Origin: Ignavibacteriae bacterium HGW-Ignavibacteriae-2
Lineage (GTDB): Bacteria; Bacteroidota; Ignavibacteria; Ignavibacteriales; Melioribacteraceae
Length of the DNA: 64,000 nt
Direction of reading: 5' to 3'
NCBI GenBank assembly: GCA_002839805.1
Contig: PGYT01000004.1
Location: 111,089 to 175,088, forward strand
Numbering within the stretch: the stretch's first letter is position 1; each line of letters begins with the position of its first letter. Position numbers and translations under genes: made by a program. Below, one piece after another: positions 48,601 through 57,893 of this stretch. The notes beneath the pieces are model-generated. The model did no database searches, was not told the DNA's origin, and saw only the letters and a list, made by a program, of their open reading frames with translations.

Positions 48601-48632
48601 ACTCCCACCTCGGGTGGGAGTATAATTTTTTT
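48601..48632 (+). terminator. Rho-independent terminator after the DEAD-box gene
   Basis: ACTCCCACC-TCG-GGTGGGAGT is a perfect nine-base stem at 48601-48621, followed by ATAATTTTTTTT. It lies between the convergent helicase and lipA genes and acts best on the plus strand. Confidence 0.9.
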
Positions 48633-49540
48633 TATTCCCACATATCCCTTGCTTGTTTGTCCGCGTGATAAGAACTTCGTACTAGAGGACCTGACTCCAC
48701 AGCTTTAAAACCCATTTTAAGCCCTTCCACTTTGTACAAGTTAAATTCTTCCAACGTTACATAACGGTGAACGGGTAAATGATTTTTGGTTGGCTGTAAG
48801 TATTGTCCAATTGTCATAATATCACCGCCATGATTCCGAAGATCCTGCATAAGTTCCAAAACCTCTTCGGTTTTCTCTCCAATACCAACCATTATACCAC
48901 TTTTTGTTCTTAAACCACGATTCTTAAACCACTGAATAAGTGCCAGGCTGCGTTCGAACTTTGCCTGGGGCCTAACTGCGTGATATAATCTTTTAACAGT
49001 TTCAAGATTATGATTTAATATATGCGGAGGATGCTTCATTAATATTTCGAAAGCATGTTCCTCGCCTTTAAAATCCGGAATAAGAATCTCCACGGTAGTT
49101 TTTGGCATTTTCTCATTAATCAACCGTACAGACTCTGCAAATATTCCCGCGCCACCGTCCAGCAATTCATCACGATTAACTGATGTAATTACTACGTGCC
49201 TCAAATTTAATTGTTCAACAGATTCAGCAACCCTTCTAGGTTCATCCAAATCAAGTTCATTTGGCATTCCAACCTTTACATTACAAAAGCCACAACTGCG
49301 TGTGCAAGTGTCTCCCATTATCATAAAGGTGGCCGTTCTACTGTTCCAGCATTCCGCAATATTAGGACATCGTGCTTCTTCGCAGACAGTGTTAAGTTTA
49401 GAATTTCTCATTAAAGTGTGAACGTCTTTAAAGTTTTCACCGCTAGGTAAACGTACTTTTAACCAATCCGGACGTTTCCCTAAATTGCCCCTTTCCTGTT
49501 CTACAACTTCTTTAAAATTTCTCTGGTGCTGATTAATCAT
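48632..49540 (-). CDS. lipA: Lipoyl synthase
   Basis: This 302-residue radical SAM enzyme inserts two sulfurs into octanoyl groups on lipoyl domains. The auxiliary cluster ligands are in CEEARCPNIAECW (C-x4-C-x5-C), the radical SAM cluster in CTRSCGFCNVK (C-x3-C-x2-C), and GPLVRSSYHAD near the C-terminus holds the conserved Arg-Ser-Ser. It works after LipB, encoded about 3.9 kb upstream on the same strand, on the E2 protein encoded next to it. The gap to the E2 gene is 78 bases. Confidence 0.96.
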   Translation of the reverse strand: MINQHQRNFKEVVEQERGNLGKRPDWLKVRLPSGENFKDVHTLMRNSKLNTVCEEARCPNIAECWNSRTATFMIMGDTCTRSCGFCNVKVGMPNELDLDEPRRVAESVEQLNLRHVVITSVNRDELLDGGAGIFAESVRLINEKMPKTTVEILIPDFKGEEHAFEILMKHPPHILNHNLETVKRLYHAVRPQAKFERSLALIQWFKNRGLRTKSGIMVGIGEKTEEVLELMQDLRNHGGDIMTIGQYLQPTKNHLPVHRYVTLEEFNLYKVEGLKMGFKAVESGPLVRSSYHADKQARDMWE

Positions 49541-49618
49541 AAATAACCTAAATTTTATTCCGCATTACTTATAAAAACATTTCAAAACTATAATAAACTT
49601 ATTTATTCATTTACAAAT

Positions 49619-51238
49619 TTATACAATACTTGTATCAAAATTTTCAAGTGTTTCTTTAATCGATCGCAAAAATTTACCGCCAAGCATTCCATCCACCAAT
49701 CTATGATCGTGACTAAGAGAGAGATACATCATTGGTTTAATAGCTATTGAATCACTGCCATTACTTTCAACTACTACCGGTTTTTTGGTTACTGTGCCAA
49801 CACCCAGAATTCCAACCTCGGGTTGATTTATAATTGGTGTCCCAAATAATGATCCGAAAACACCATAGTTTGTTATTGTGAAAGTTCCATTCATAATATC
49901 ATCGGGTAAAAGTCCTTTATTGCGAGACTTAAAACTTAATTCGCCTATGGCTTTGGTTAGTCCGCGAATATTTTTTTCGTCAGCATGTTTTATGTTTGGT
50001 ACAATCAATCCATTAGGCTCAACAGCAACCGCAAATCCCAGATTGATGTATTGTTTTAGGACTATATTATTTCCATCTATTGAGGCATTAAGGTAAGGAT
50101 ATTCTTTCAGCGCTTTTATACAAGCATATGTAATAAACGGCATATAAGTCAGTTTAACGTTTTCTTCCTTCAGATATTTTGCTTTGTTCGATTTTACGTA
50201 GTTATGAACGCGCGACATATCGACTTCCATTACTGCGGTAACATGAACGGATGTATCGCGGCTGTTTACCATATGATACATAATACGTTTTCGTATATTA
50301 TCCATTGGAATCAATTTGATCCCTTCTCCCTCTACAAAATGTGCAGTTTCAATTTTACTTTCGGCAGAAGAGGAAATTGACGGTTCACTTATTTTCTGTT
50401 TTGTTTCCGGTCTACCTGTTTTCCTGTCAGCAATATATTTTAGAATATCATTTTTGGTAACTCTTCCTTCAACTCCGGTTCCCGCAATTTGTTCAAGTTC
50501 ATCGAACGCAACATTTTCTTTTTGTGCGATATTCATCACAAGCGGAGAATAAAATTTATTCGATTTCTTAATTTGTGTGTTTGTCTTTTCAATTATTTTA
50601 TTTTCAATAACAGATCCGTTTTCTAATTCTGTTTTTTCAGTATCTACATCTAATTTTTTCTGTTTAACTATTCCTCCGCTAGTAGAAATGCGAGCAACTA
50701 TTGTTTCTACTGCTACAGTTTCGTTTTCTTTGAATAAAATTTCAGCTAATATTCCCGCTGTTGGCGAAGGGACTTCGGTATCAACTTTATCAGTACTAAT
50801 TTCAAAAATTATCTCGTCACGACTAATTTTATCACCGACTTTTTTATGCCATTTAGTGATAGTGCCCTCCATAACGGATTCTCCCATTTTGGGCATAGGC
50901 ACATCAATCAATTCGCCGCCGACCTGTGTTGTGGATGAAACTTTTTCTTCTTCCAAAACAACTGGTTGTTTGGTTTCTTTCGATTCGGGTTCTAACTGAC
51001 CGTCGGTATCTACGACTGCAACAACGGTATCAACAACAACCGTTTCATTTTCAAAAACTTTTATATCGGATAAAATACCTGCCTCAGGACAAGGGATTTC
51101 GGTATCAACTTTATCGGTACTTATCTCAAAAATTATTTCATCTTTTTCTACACGATCGCCCTTTTTCTTATGCCACTTAATCAGTGTTCCTTCAGTTATA
51201 CTCTCGCCCATTTTTGGCATTAGTACGTTTACTTTCAT
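49619..51238 (-). CDS. 2-oxoacid dehydrogenase E2 (dihydrolipoyl acyltransferase), two lipoyl domains
   Basis: This 539-residue E2 has two tandem lipoyl domains (FEISTDKVDTEIP near residue 42 and FEISTDKVDTEVP near residue 148, each with the lipoylated Lys). A linker and E3-binding domain follow (SPLVMNIAQKENV to GRVTKNDILKYIA), then the catalytic domain ending SLSHDHRLVDGMLGGKF, with the HxxxDG motif. It transfers acyl groups from E1 to CoA. Sequence alone does not separate pyruvate from branched-chain specificity. E1 lies upstream, lipA downstream. The ATG has GAGG seven bases before it. Confidence 0.94.
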   Translation of the reverse strand: MKVNVLMPKMGESITEGTLIKWHKKKGDRVEKDEIIFEISTDKVDTEIPCPEAGILSDIKVFENETVVVDTVVAVVDTDGQLEPESKETKQPVVLEEEKVSSTTQVGGELIDVPMPKMGESVMEGTITKWHKKVGDKISRDEIIFEISTDKVDTEVPSPTAGILAEILFKENETVAVETIVARISTSGGIVKQKKLDVDTEKTELENGSVIENKIIEKTNTQIKKSNKFYSPLVMNIAQKENVAFDELEQIAGTGVEGRVTKNDILKYIADRKTGRPETKQKISEPSISSSAESKIETAHFVEGEGIKLIPMDNIRKRIMYHMVNSRDTSVHVTAVMEVDMSRVHNYVKSNKAKYLKEENVKLTYMPFITYACIKALKEYPYLNASIDGNNIVLKQYINLGFAVAVEPNGLIVPNIKHADEKNIRGLTKAIGELSFKSRNKGLLPDDIMNGTFTITNYGVFGSLFGTPIINQPEVGILGVGTVTKKPVVVESNGSDSIAIKPMMYLSLSHDHRLVDGMLGGKFLRSIKETLENFDTSIV

Positions 51239-51300
51239 CTATTGCCTCATTTATTTTTAATTCCTTATGGAAAAACTAACACAAGGTATTTTTATTCGAA

Positions 51301-53394
51301 TTAGTATTTAATCAAGTTTTTTATTTCTTCATAAATCTTATTTCGGGTCGGTAAAATTTCGTTTTCTAAATTTGGATGATAAGGAATTGGAGTATCTGCT
51401 GTAGCTACCCTTTTTACTGGGCCGTCAAGATATTCAAAACAGTTTTCGGTAATAAGAGCGCTAATTTCCGCTCCAAAACCGGCGGTTAGCGTGTCCTCGT
51501 GTATAACAATCGCTTTACCTGTTTTTCTTACAGAATTAAAAATTGTTTCCTTATCCAAAGGGAAAATTGTACGGATGTCAATTAAATCAACCGAATATCC
51601 TTCTGACTGCAATCTTTTTATCGCAAAATTACTTTCATGCACCATAGCTCCATAAGTGATAATACTTATGTCATCCCCTTCATGAATAACATTTGCTTTG
51701 CCAAACGGCAGCAAATAATCGGTATCCGGTTCGGGCGAGGTCGCATAGCTTTGTCTATACAATCCTTTGTGTTCTAAAAATAATACAGGATCTTTTAATC
51801 GCAACGCGGTTTTTAACAGTCCTTTAGCGTCGGCAGCGTTAGAAGGATATGCTATCAACAATCCGGGCATATGTGAGAAGAAAGCTTCTATATTCTGGCT
51901 GTGATATAATCCGCCGTGAATAAATCCGCCGATTGAAACCCGAATTACCATTGGCACTTCAAACAAATTATTTGATCTGTAACGGAACATTACAAGCTCG
52001 TCGCGAATTTGCATAAAAGCGGGCCAAATGTAGTCTCCAAATTGAATTTCAACGCAAGGTTTTAATCCGGCGAGAGCCATTCCAATTCCAACACCGGCAA
52101 TTGAAGCCTCAGCAAGGGGAGAATTAAATACTCTAACATCACCAAATTGAGTAGACAAATTTTTTGTGGCGGAAAACACGCCCCCTTTTTTATCAGCTAC
52201 ATCTTCACCAAACAAATATATTTTTTCGTTACGTTCCATCTCTTCTTTAAGAGCATGGTTTATAGCGTCAACCATTACAATGTTTTTGCCCGAGGGTTTC
52301 GAATTTTCATATTTAAGTCTTTTACTCGTGCCGCTTTCATCTAATACATATTTCAGAGCTGTACTAGAATCCGGTGCGGCTTGTTCAAGCGCCCAATCGG
52401 CTGCTTCCTCAACATGATTAATAATTTCTTTGTTAAATTCGGCCAAAGCAAGTTCTGTAATTATACCTTTTTTGATAAGAGTTTTTGTGAATTTTATTAT
52501 AGGATCATTCGCAAAATCCTCATCAATGGATTCCTTAGTTCTATATTTTTTTTGATCGTCAGAAGAAGAATGTGAAAATAAACGAACAGTGTGAGCTTCA
52601 ATAAGGACAGGTCCTTTACCTTGTCGTGCATATTTAACGGCAGTTTGTGCGGCCGCGTTGCATTCTAAAAAATCGGTGCCATCTATGTTAAGTCTTAAAA
52701 GATTTTCATAACCTTTCATCATTTCCGATACTGATGCGTTTTTCCCAGCTGTTTGATCCTCTACAGGTACAGAAATTGCGAATTTATTATTTTGAATAAC
52801 GAATACAACAGGAATTTTTTCTCGACTCGCCCAGTTAACAGCCTCGTGAAATTCACCTTCGCTTGTAGTTCCTTCGCCGCTGCTTACGTAGGTAATTGCA
52901 TTAATTCCCAATTTTTTATTTGCCAGAGCAGTTCCAACAGCTTGAAGAAATTGAGTCCCTGTTGGGCTCGATTGAGTAGGTACGTTTAATTCTTTAGATC
53001 CCCAATGATTCGGCATCTGCCGTCCGCCTGTCATTGGATCGTCGGCTTTTGCGAGCATATGTAAAAATATATCGCGCGGTTTAACACCAAGGGCCAGCAT
53101 AAAAGTCATGTCCCTGTAATATGGGAAACCCCAGTCAAATCCAGGTTTTAATGCAAGTCCTACCGCTGTTTGAATAGCCTCGTGCCCACCGGCCGACAAA
53201 TAGAAAAACGATTTTCCCTGACGTAGAAGTTTCATTATCTTTAGATCAATTTCGCGGGATAATGTCATTAAACGTAATGCGTTCATCAACTGGTCTTTGG
53301 TTAACCCGCCAAATGAACCAATTTTTCCAGTTGGGGCCTTACCGTTCAAGTTGTCAATATTTACATTAGTTTCAGCGGATTTATCGTTTGCCAT
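51301..53394 (-). CDS. Fused 2-oxoacid dehydrogenase E1 alpha-beta
   Basis: This 697-residue protein fuses the alpha and beta subunits of a thiamine-dependent E1. The alpha half shows GEGTTSEGEFHEAVNWASRE with the TPP/Mg loop and QNNKFAISVP; the beta half begins near residue 370 (NIVMVDAINHALKEEMERN), with FGEDVADKKGGVF and SPLAEASIAGVGIGMA. Fused E1s of this kind are found in Bacteroidota and relatives for pyruvate or branched-chain 2-oxoacids. I start at ATG 53394 since AGAGG lies six bases upstream; a TTG at 53418 would overlap lipB. Confidence 0.92.
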   Translation of the reverse strand: MANDKSAETNVNIDNLNGKAPTGKIGSFGGLTKDQLMNALRLMTLSREIDLKIMKLLRQGKSFFYLSAGGHEAIQTAVGLALKPGFDWGFPYYRDMTFMLALGVKPRDIFLHMLAKADDPMTGGRQMPNHWGSKELNVPTQSSPTGTQFLQAVGTALANKKLGINAITYVSSGEGTTSEGEFHEAVNWASREKIPVVFVIQNNKFAISVPVEDQTAGKNASVSEMMKGYENLLRLNIDGTDFLECNAAAQTAVKYARQGKGPVLIEAHTVRLFSHSSSDDQKKYRTKESIDEDFANDPIIKFTKTLIKKGIITELALAEFNKEIINHVEEAADWALEQAAPDSSTALKYVLDESGTSKRLKYENSKPSGKNIVMVDAINHALKEEMERNEKIYLFGEDVADKKGGVFSATKNLSTQFGDVRVFNSPLAEASIAGVGIGMALAGLKPCVEIQFGDYIWPAFMQIRDELVMFRYRSNNLFEVPMVIRVSIGGFIHGGLYHSQNIEAFFSHMPGLLIAYPSNAADAKGLLKTALRLKDPVLFLEHKGLYRQSYATSPEPDTDYLLPFGKANVIHEGDDISIITYGAMVHESNFAIKRLQSEGYSVDLIDIRTIFPLDKETIFNSVRKTGKAIVIHEDTLTAGFGAEISALITENCFEYLDGPVKRVATADTPIPYHPNLENEILPTRNKIYEEIKNLIKY

Positions 53395-53414
53395 TAATTT
53401 CCTCTCAATTCTTT

Positions 53415-54116
53415 TCAATTTTTATAGGATGCAAATAATGAAAGATCGGTTTTCATTACTTCGTCATAATTAAATAACTTTACAAAGTTATTAATGATTT
53501 TTTCGTGAATTTCGTTCAATTCAAACAAATGTCCAACCTCATTTTTAAGTGAAGTAACCTCTTTATCAGCTATTCCACAAGGGATTATTCCTTTAAAAAA
53601 AGATAGATCCGTATTTACGTTAAACGCAAAACCATGCATTGTAATCCATCGACTCACCTTAATTCCAATAGCGCAAATTTTTCTTTCGTCCAGCCAAACA
53701 CCCGTGTATTTATCTTTTCTTCCAGGGTCTAATCCGTATTCCTTACAAACGTCTATAATAATTTGTTCAAGTGTTCGCAAAAAAAGATGAGTATCCTGCT
53801 TCCATTTTTTAAGATCAAAAATCTGATAGCCTACTATTTGTCCCGGACCATGATAAGTAATATCTCCTCCGCGATCAATATCGTAAACAGAAATTTTATT
53901 TGTCTCAAGGAATTCTTCAGACCCAATAAGATTATTCCTATCGGCGACTTTTCCCAGAGTATACGTATGCGGATGTTGGAGAAGTATTAAAGTGTCTGGA
54001 ATTTCACCACGATATCTTCTATCGAACAGTGATTTTTGAAAATCCCAGGCCTCTTTATAATCGACAATTCCCAAATCGATATACTGAAGTAACCTAGATA
54101 TGGATCGCCTCCCCAT
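53415..54116 (-). CDS. lipB: Octanoyl-[acyl-carrier-protein]:protein octanoyltransferase
   Basis: This 233-residue LipB moves octanoyl groups from ACP to lipoyl domains. LLQYIDLGIVDYKEAW, LLQHPHTYTLGKVAD, GGDITYHGPGQIVGY with the active-site region, and the Lys/Cys region (ICAIGIKVSRWITMHGFAFNV, PCGIAD) are the family motifs. Its start is uncertain: ATG 54116 lies 23 bases inside lpdA, and a GGGGAGG inside that overlap would serve a later start, but no good codon follows at normal spacing. The longer frame to 54167 is unnecessary. Confidence 0.92.
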   Translation of the reverse strand: MGRRSISRLLQYIDLGIVDYKEAWDFQKSLFDRRYRGEIPDTLILLQHPHTYTLGKVADRNNLIGSEEFLETNKISVYDIDRGGDITYHGPGQIVGYQIFDLKKWKQDTHLFLRTLEQIIIDVCKEYGLDPGRKDKYTGVWLDERKICAIGIKVSRWITMHGFAFNVNTDLSFFKGIIPCGIADKEVTSLKNEVGHLFELNEIHEKIINNFVKLFNYDEVMKTDLSLFASYKN

Positions 54117-55497
54117 ACGCGTTAGCCGCAGCTTCCATAACAGCCTCCGAAAGTGTAGGATGCGCATGTATCGTTTTTACAATTGATTCAAAGGTAGCTT
54201 CGAGAGATTTGGCAAGTCCAACTTCGGCAATTAACTCAGTGGCTTCGGCTCCAATTATGTGAGCACCTAATAATTCGCCATACTTCGCGTCGAATATCAA
54301 CTTTACAAATCCTTCTCTCTCTCCCATCGCTGTCGATTTACCGCTGGCCGAGAAAGGAAACTTTCCTATCTTAAGCTCGTAACCATCAGCTTTAGCTTTT
54401 TCTTCAGTCATACCTATACTAGCCACCTGAGGCTGACAGTAAGTACAACCGGGTATTGAGGAATAATCAATAACAGCTGGATTGTGCCCTTTAATTTTTT
54501 CAACACAATGAATCGCTTCGGCAGATGCAACATGAGCAAGCCAAGGAGCACCAATAACATCGCCAATAGCGTAGACATTTTCAATGTTGGTTCTATATGT
54601 ATCTTTATTAACCACTATATGATTTTTATAAGTTTCAACTCCCAACTCTTCCAATCCAATATTTTCGATATTGCCCGTAACCCCGATAGCATTTAAAACT
54701 ATATCAGCATGCAGAATTTTCTTCTCTCCATTTATATCAATAGTAACTTTAACAATATCATTTTCAATTTCTGCTTTTTCAACTTTCGCGCTCGTATAAA
54801 TCTCTATTCCACGTTTTTTAAAATTCTTTTCCAACGTTTGCGACACTTCATTATCTTCAATTGGTAAAATACTATCAAGCATCTCAATTATAGTAACCTT
54901 TGTGCCTAGAACACTGTAGAAATAAGCGAATTCAACACCGATTGCGCCAGCGCCTATCACAATTAATTCTTTAGGCTGCTTCTCAAGTGACATAGCTTCG
55001 GTGCTGGTGATTATGTGTTTTCGATCCACAGGAATTGTCGGTAACATTTTAGGACGAGCTCCTGTCGAAATTATTATATGATCGGCTGTTATACTATCCA
55101 CTGAATTGCCTTCAGAGTCCAAAATTTCCAACTCCGATTTGGATTTAATTTTTCCAAATCCTTTGATATGATCTACTTTATTCTTTTTTATCAGGTACTC
55201 TACACCTTTAACGATTTTTGCGGATACAGATCTGCTACGTTTAATAATTTTATTGAAATCAAAACTTACACCTTCAACACTCAATCCATAATCCCCGGCG
55301 TGGTTGCTTACTAAATCATAAACTTCTGCATTTTTTAATAACGATTTAGTGGGAATACACCCCCAATTTAAACAGATACCGCCCAGGTTATCTTTTTCAA
55401 CTACGGCAGTTTTAAATCCCAATTGTGCAGCACGTATCGCCGCTACATAACCACCAGGACCCCCGCCTAAAATTGCAATATCATAATGTTTTGACAT
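54094..55497 (-). CDS. lpdA: Dihydrolipoamide dehydrogenase (E3)
   Basis: This 467-residue flavoenzyme reoxidises dihydrolipoamide with NAD+. ILGGGPGGYVAAIRAAQLG is the FAD-binding motif, GGICLNWGCIPTKSLL the redox-active disulfide, VIGAGAIGVEFAYFYS the NAD-binding motif, and AHPTLSEAVMEAA the C-terminal His-Glu pair. It is first in the leftward cluster lpdA-lipB-E1-E2-lipA, so one transcript could give the whole complex and its cofactor attachment. AAGGGTG lies ten bases before the ATG. Confidence 0.96.
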   Translation of the reverse strand: MSKHYDIAILGGGPGGYVAAIRAAQLGFKTAVVEKDNLGGICLNWGCIPTKSLLKNAEVYDLVSNHAGDYGLSVEGVSFDFNKIIKRSRSVSAKIVKGVEYLIKKNKVDHIKGFGKIKSKSELEILDSEGNSVDSITADHIIISTGARPKMLPTIPVDRKHIITSTEAMSLEKQPKELIVIGAGAIGVEFAYFYSVLGTKVTIIEMLDSILPIEDNEVSQTLEKNFKKRGIEIYTSAKVEKAEIENDIVKVTIDINGEKKILHADIVLNAIGVTGNIENIGLEELGVETYKNHIVVNKDTYRTNIENVYAIGDVIGAPWLAHVASAEAIHCVEKIKGHNPAVIDYSSIPGCTYCQPQVASIGMTEEKAKADGYELKIGKFPFSASGKSTAMGEREGFVKLIFDAKYGELLGAHIIGAEATELIAEVGLAKSLEATFESIVKTIHAHPTLSEAVMEAAANAYGEAIHI

Positions 55498-56026
55498 ATA
55501 AAAAACACCCTTTTGAATATTTTGGTAGACTTATAATATAACGAACATCATTATAAAAAGAAACTTGTTCTCCGATTTATAAAATAGGACTAAAACGTTT
55601 TAAGATAACATTTTAGGACATCATTTACTCTATTGGATAATATCGTTATTTGGTTTTAAGTAATAAACATTAAATTATAATTTTAATGGCAGCTTTAATA
55701 TTATATCGTACTCGCGAACATTAATAATGAGTATTCGGAACAAGTATGTTCTCTTTATGCACCATGAATAGTGCCGATGGAGTTGTCCACGTTTAATTGA
55801 AAATGAATTATGGTCGATATTTTTTAAATATATTTATTGAAAATATTTAGAGTGATTACTTTACGTAGTAATATGTTCAAACGAACGTATCATTTCATTA
55901 TTTTAATAAAGTTCGGAGGATAAATCAAAATGTGGAAAAATTTTAATAGGATGTTATATTCTATTTAGAAAAACAATATTATTCTAATAATGTAAAAATC
56001 AGTTTTTCTATACTAAACATTCAACT
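55498..56026. other. 529-base intergenic region between lpdA and nth
   Basis: This is AT-rich DNA separating two leftward genes and probably holds the promoter of the lpdA cluster. The only thing resembling a gene is a 12-codon plus-strand frame at 55930-55968 (MWKNFNRMLYSI) with GGAGGA nine bases upstream; a real peptide of this size is doubtful. No tRNA or recognised small RNA seen. Confidence 0.45.
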
Positions 56027-56746
56027 TCATATATTATCTAACAGCATAAATGATTTTTGTTCAGTTATTTTAGTGGAAGTCGAATTTTTTAATTCGTAAT
56101 GGCACAAATCGAATAGAGGACAAATTCCGCAACTGGGACTCTTGGGTTTACAGATTTCTCGACCCAATCGGATTAGATTGGTGTGAAAACTATGCGCAAT
56201 TTTAGGCGGAAAATTTTCATTCAGCTTTTTAAATGTTTTATCCGGTGTGTTTTCATTTACTATTCTCAAACGATTAACTGTACGATGAACATGCGTGTCG
56301 ACGGGACAAACATTTCTTCCCAACGCGAACAATAATACACAGCTTGCGGTTTTTACACCTATACCCTTGAATGCGGTTAGCTGGGTAAGAATCATTTCAT
56401 CATTATTTCCAATAATATCATCGAGAGAATATTTTCCGAATCGTTTATTTAATCCGTTTAGTACTTCCATTATAGCCTTTGATTTCTGATAGCCCAATCC
56501 CGCGATACGAATTTCTTTTTCTATTGAAACTCTGCCGGCTTTATGCGCCTCTTCCCATTTAGGGTATTTTGTTTTTAAATTTTTATACGCCTGGTAGGAA
56601 TTTTTGTCATTAGTGTTTTGGGAAAGAATTGTTCCAATAAGCATATCCAGAGGACTAGGTTGAACCGAATTTTGTTTTGGTATACCAAACTGTTGTAATA
56701 ATAATCTGTTAACATCTATTATTTTTTGAATTTGTTTTTTTTCCAT
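56027..56746 (-). CDS. nth: Endonuclease III family DNA glycosylase
   Basis: This 239-residue base-excision repair enzyme has the helix-hairpin-helix LTAFKGIGVKTASCVLL containing the catalytic Lys, the catalytic Asp in VCPVDTHVHRTVNRL, and the [4Fe-4S] ligand set C-x6-C-x2-C-x5-C in CKPKSPSCGICPLFDLC. It removes oxidised pyrimidines and nicks abasic sites. It is slightly longer than E. coli Nth, with an extra C-terminal tail beyond the cluster (STKITEQKSFML). It stands alone; the upstream PorV-like unit ends in its own terminator. Confidence 0.94.
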   Translation of the reverse strand: MEKKQIQKIIDVNRLLLQQFGIPKQNSVQPSPLDMLIGTILSQNTNDKNSYQAYKNLKTKYPKWEEAHKAGRVSIEKEIRIAGLGYQKSKAIMEVLNGLNKRFGKYSLDDIIGNNDEMILTQLTAFKGIGVKTASCVLLFALGRNVCPVDTHVHRTVNRLRIVNENTPDKTFKKLNENFPPKIAHSFHTNLIRLGREICKPKSPSCGICPLFDLCHYELKNSTSTKITEQKSFMLLDNI

Positions 56747-56763
56747 AACATTAAATCAAAACT

Positions 56764-56793
56764 ATAAAAAAAGAGGAGCTATATGCTCCTCTT
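56764..56793 (-). terminator. Rho-independent terminator of module B
   Basis: AAGAGGAGC-TATAT-GCTCCTCTT is a perfect nine-base stem at 56771-56793. On the minus strand it runs into seven T, 21 bases past the PorV-like stop. Confidence 0.9.
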
Positions 56794-56814
56794 CAAATAA
56801 ATCTAGTATAAGAA

Positions 56815-57849
56815 TTAGAAGGACAAACCGATATCAATAAATTGAACATTTTCTAACCTTCCATAATCGGCAAAACCATAATTGAGGTTAATTTTAAAAT
56901 TATCATTGATGGGGTATCTGATACCGCCACCGAATGTTAATCCTTCTTCGCTATTATCTTTGAATAACGATTTATATCCGCCTCTTATAAATAACATTCC
57001 ATCGTAGTTTAATTCCAAACCACTGTTAACATATTCAGAGTTATCGTTAGGATGAACAGCATCAATGGCAGCTGTTAAAGTAAAGAAACGATTTTTAATA
57101 ACATCCATAGAAAGACCAATTCTAAATGTTAACGGTAAATCAAATTCCTCCGTTGCATAGTTGGATGGAATATTTGTAGGTCCGGAATCCGCATTGCCAT
57201 CAGGATTTGTGTTGAATTGAACATCTCTTCCCTGCAATTGCATGGTTGAGCCGAAATTAGTAATAGCAGCTCCAATAACCATATCATTGAAAGGAGTAAC
57301 GTAATAAGTTCCTAAATCAATTGCGAAACCCGAAGCACTGCTGTTCCAAATGGCTTCTCGTACAAATTTTATTTGAGCACCAATTGAAAATTTATCTGTT
57401 AGATTTTTGGAATATCCAACAGATAAAGCGATAGAATTAGCATCCCATGTTCTGCCGTCACCTTCTTCCGCTTCAAAAGTTCTTACTTTTTCTTCGGGGG
57501 AAGTCATGGAGGTAAAACTGAGAGATACAATTCCCATATCGCCTAAATTTAGGGCGGCAGCGGCAAAATCATAGTTTATATCCGCAAGCCACGCTACGTG
57601 ATTAAAGGTTACTTCGGTATTACTTTTAATTCCAGCCAATCCAGCCGGATTCCAATAAATTGAATATATATCGCCGCCAATAGCGGTATAAGCACCGCCC
57701 ATGCCAATTGCGCGGGCACCTGCGCCAATCTTCAAGAATGGCGCGGCGGTTGTTCCAACTTTAGAAGTACTTCTGAGTAGTTGAGCCTGAGCAAAACTGC
57801 TGAAAAGAAGTACCAGCATAATAACCAGAGGTATTTTTATTTTTTTCAT
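56815..57849 (-). CDS. PorV/PorQ-family outer-membrane protein (module B)
   Basis: This 344-residue predicted beta-barrel has a signal peptide ending FAQAQ. APFLKIGAGARAIGMGGAYTA and SIYWNPAGLAG open the barrel as in the module A relative, and AVHPNDNSEYVNSG is also shared. Its C-terminus ends in Phe (FIDIGLSF), the outer-membrane barrel signal. It is the last gene of module B, 44 bases after the large FlgD-tailed protein. A role as shuttle or receptor for that cotranscribed protein is likely by analogy with PorV, not proved. Confidence 0.87.
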   Translation of the reverse strand: MKKIKIPLVIMLVLLFSSFAQAQLLRSTSKVGTTAAPFLKIGAGARAIGMGGAYTAIGGDIYSIYWNPAGLAGIKSNTEVTFNHVAWLADINYDFAAAALNLGDMGIVSLSFTSMTSPEEKVRTFEAEEGDGRTWDANSIALSVGYSKNLTDKFSIGAQIKFVREAIWNSSASGFAIDLGTYYVTPFNDMVIGAAITNFGSTMQLQGRDVQFNTNPDGNADSGPTNIPSNYATEEFDLPLTFRIGLSMDVIKNRFFTLTAAIDAVHPNDNSEYVNSGLELNYDGMLFIRGGYKSLFKDNSEEGLTFGGGIRYPINDNFKINLNYGFADYGRLENVQFIDIGLSF

Positions 57850-57893
57850 CGTTTAAACTCCTATTTGAAATTCAGACACCTATCAGGCATCAA

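Noticed and set aside
50577..50999. Plus-strand frame of 140 codons inside the E2 gene
   Set aside because: It is a shadow of the lipoyl-domain coding sequence; Ser/Thr-rich content reflects the antisense of Glu/Lys codons.
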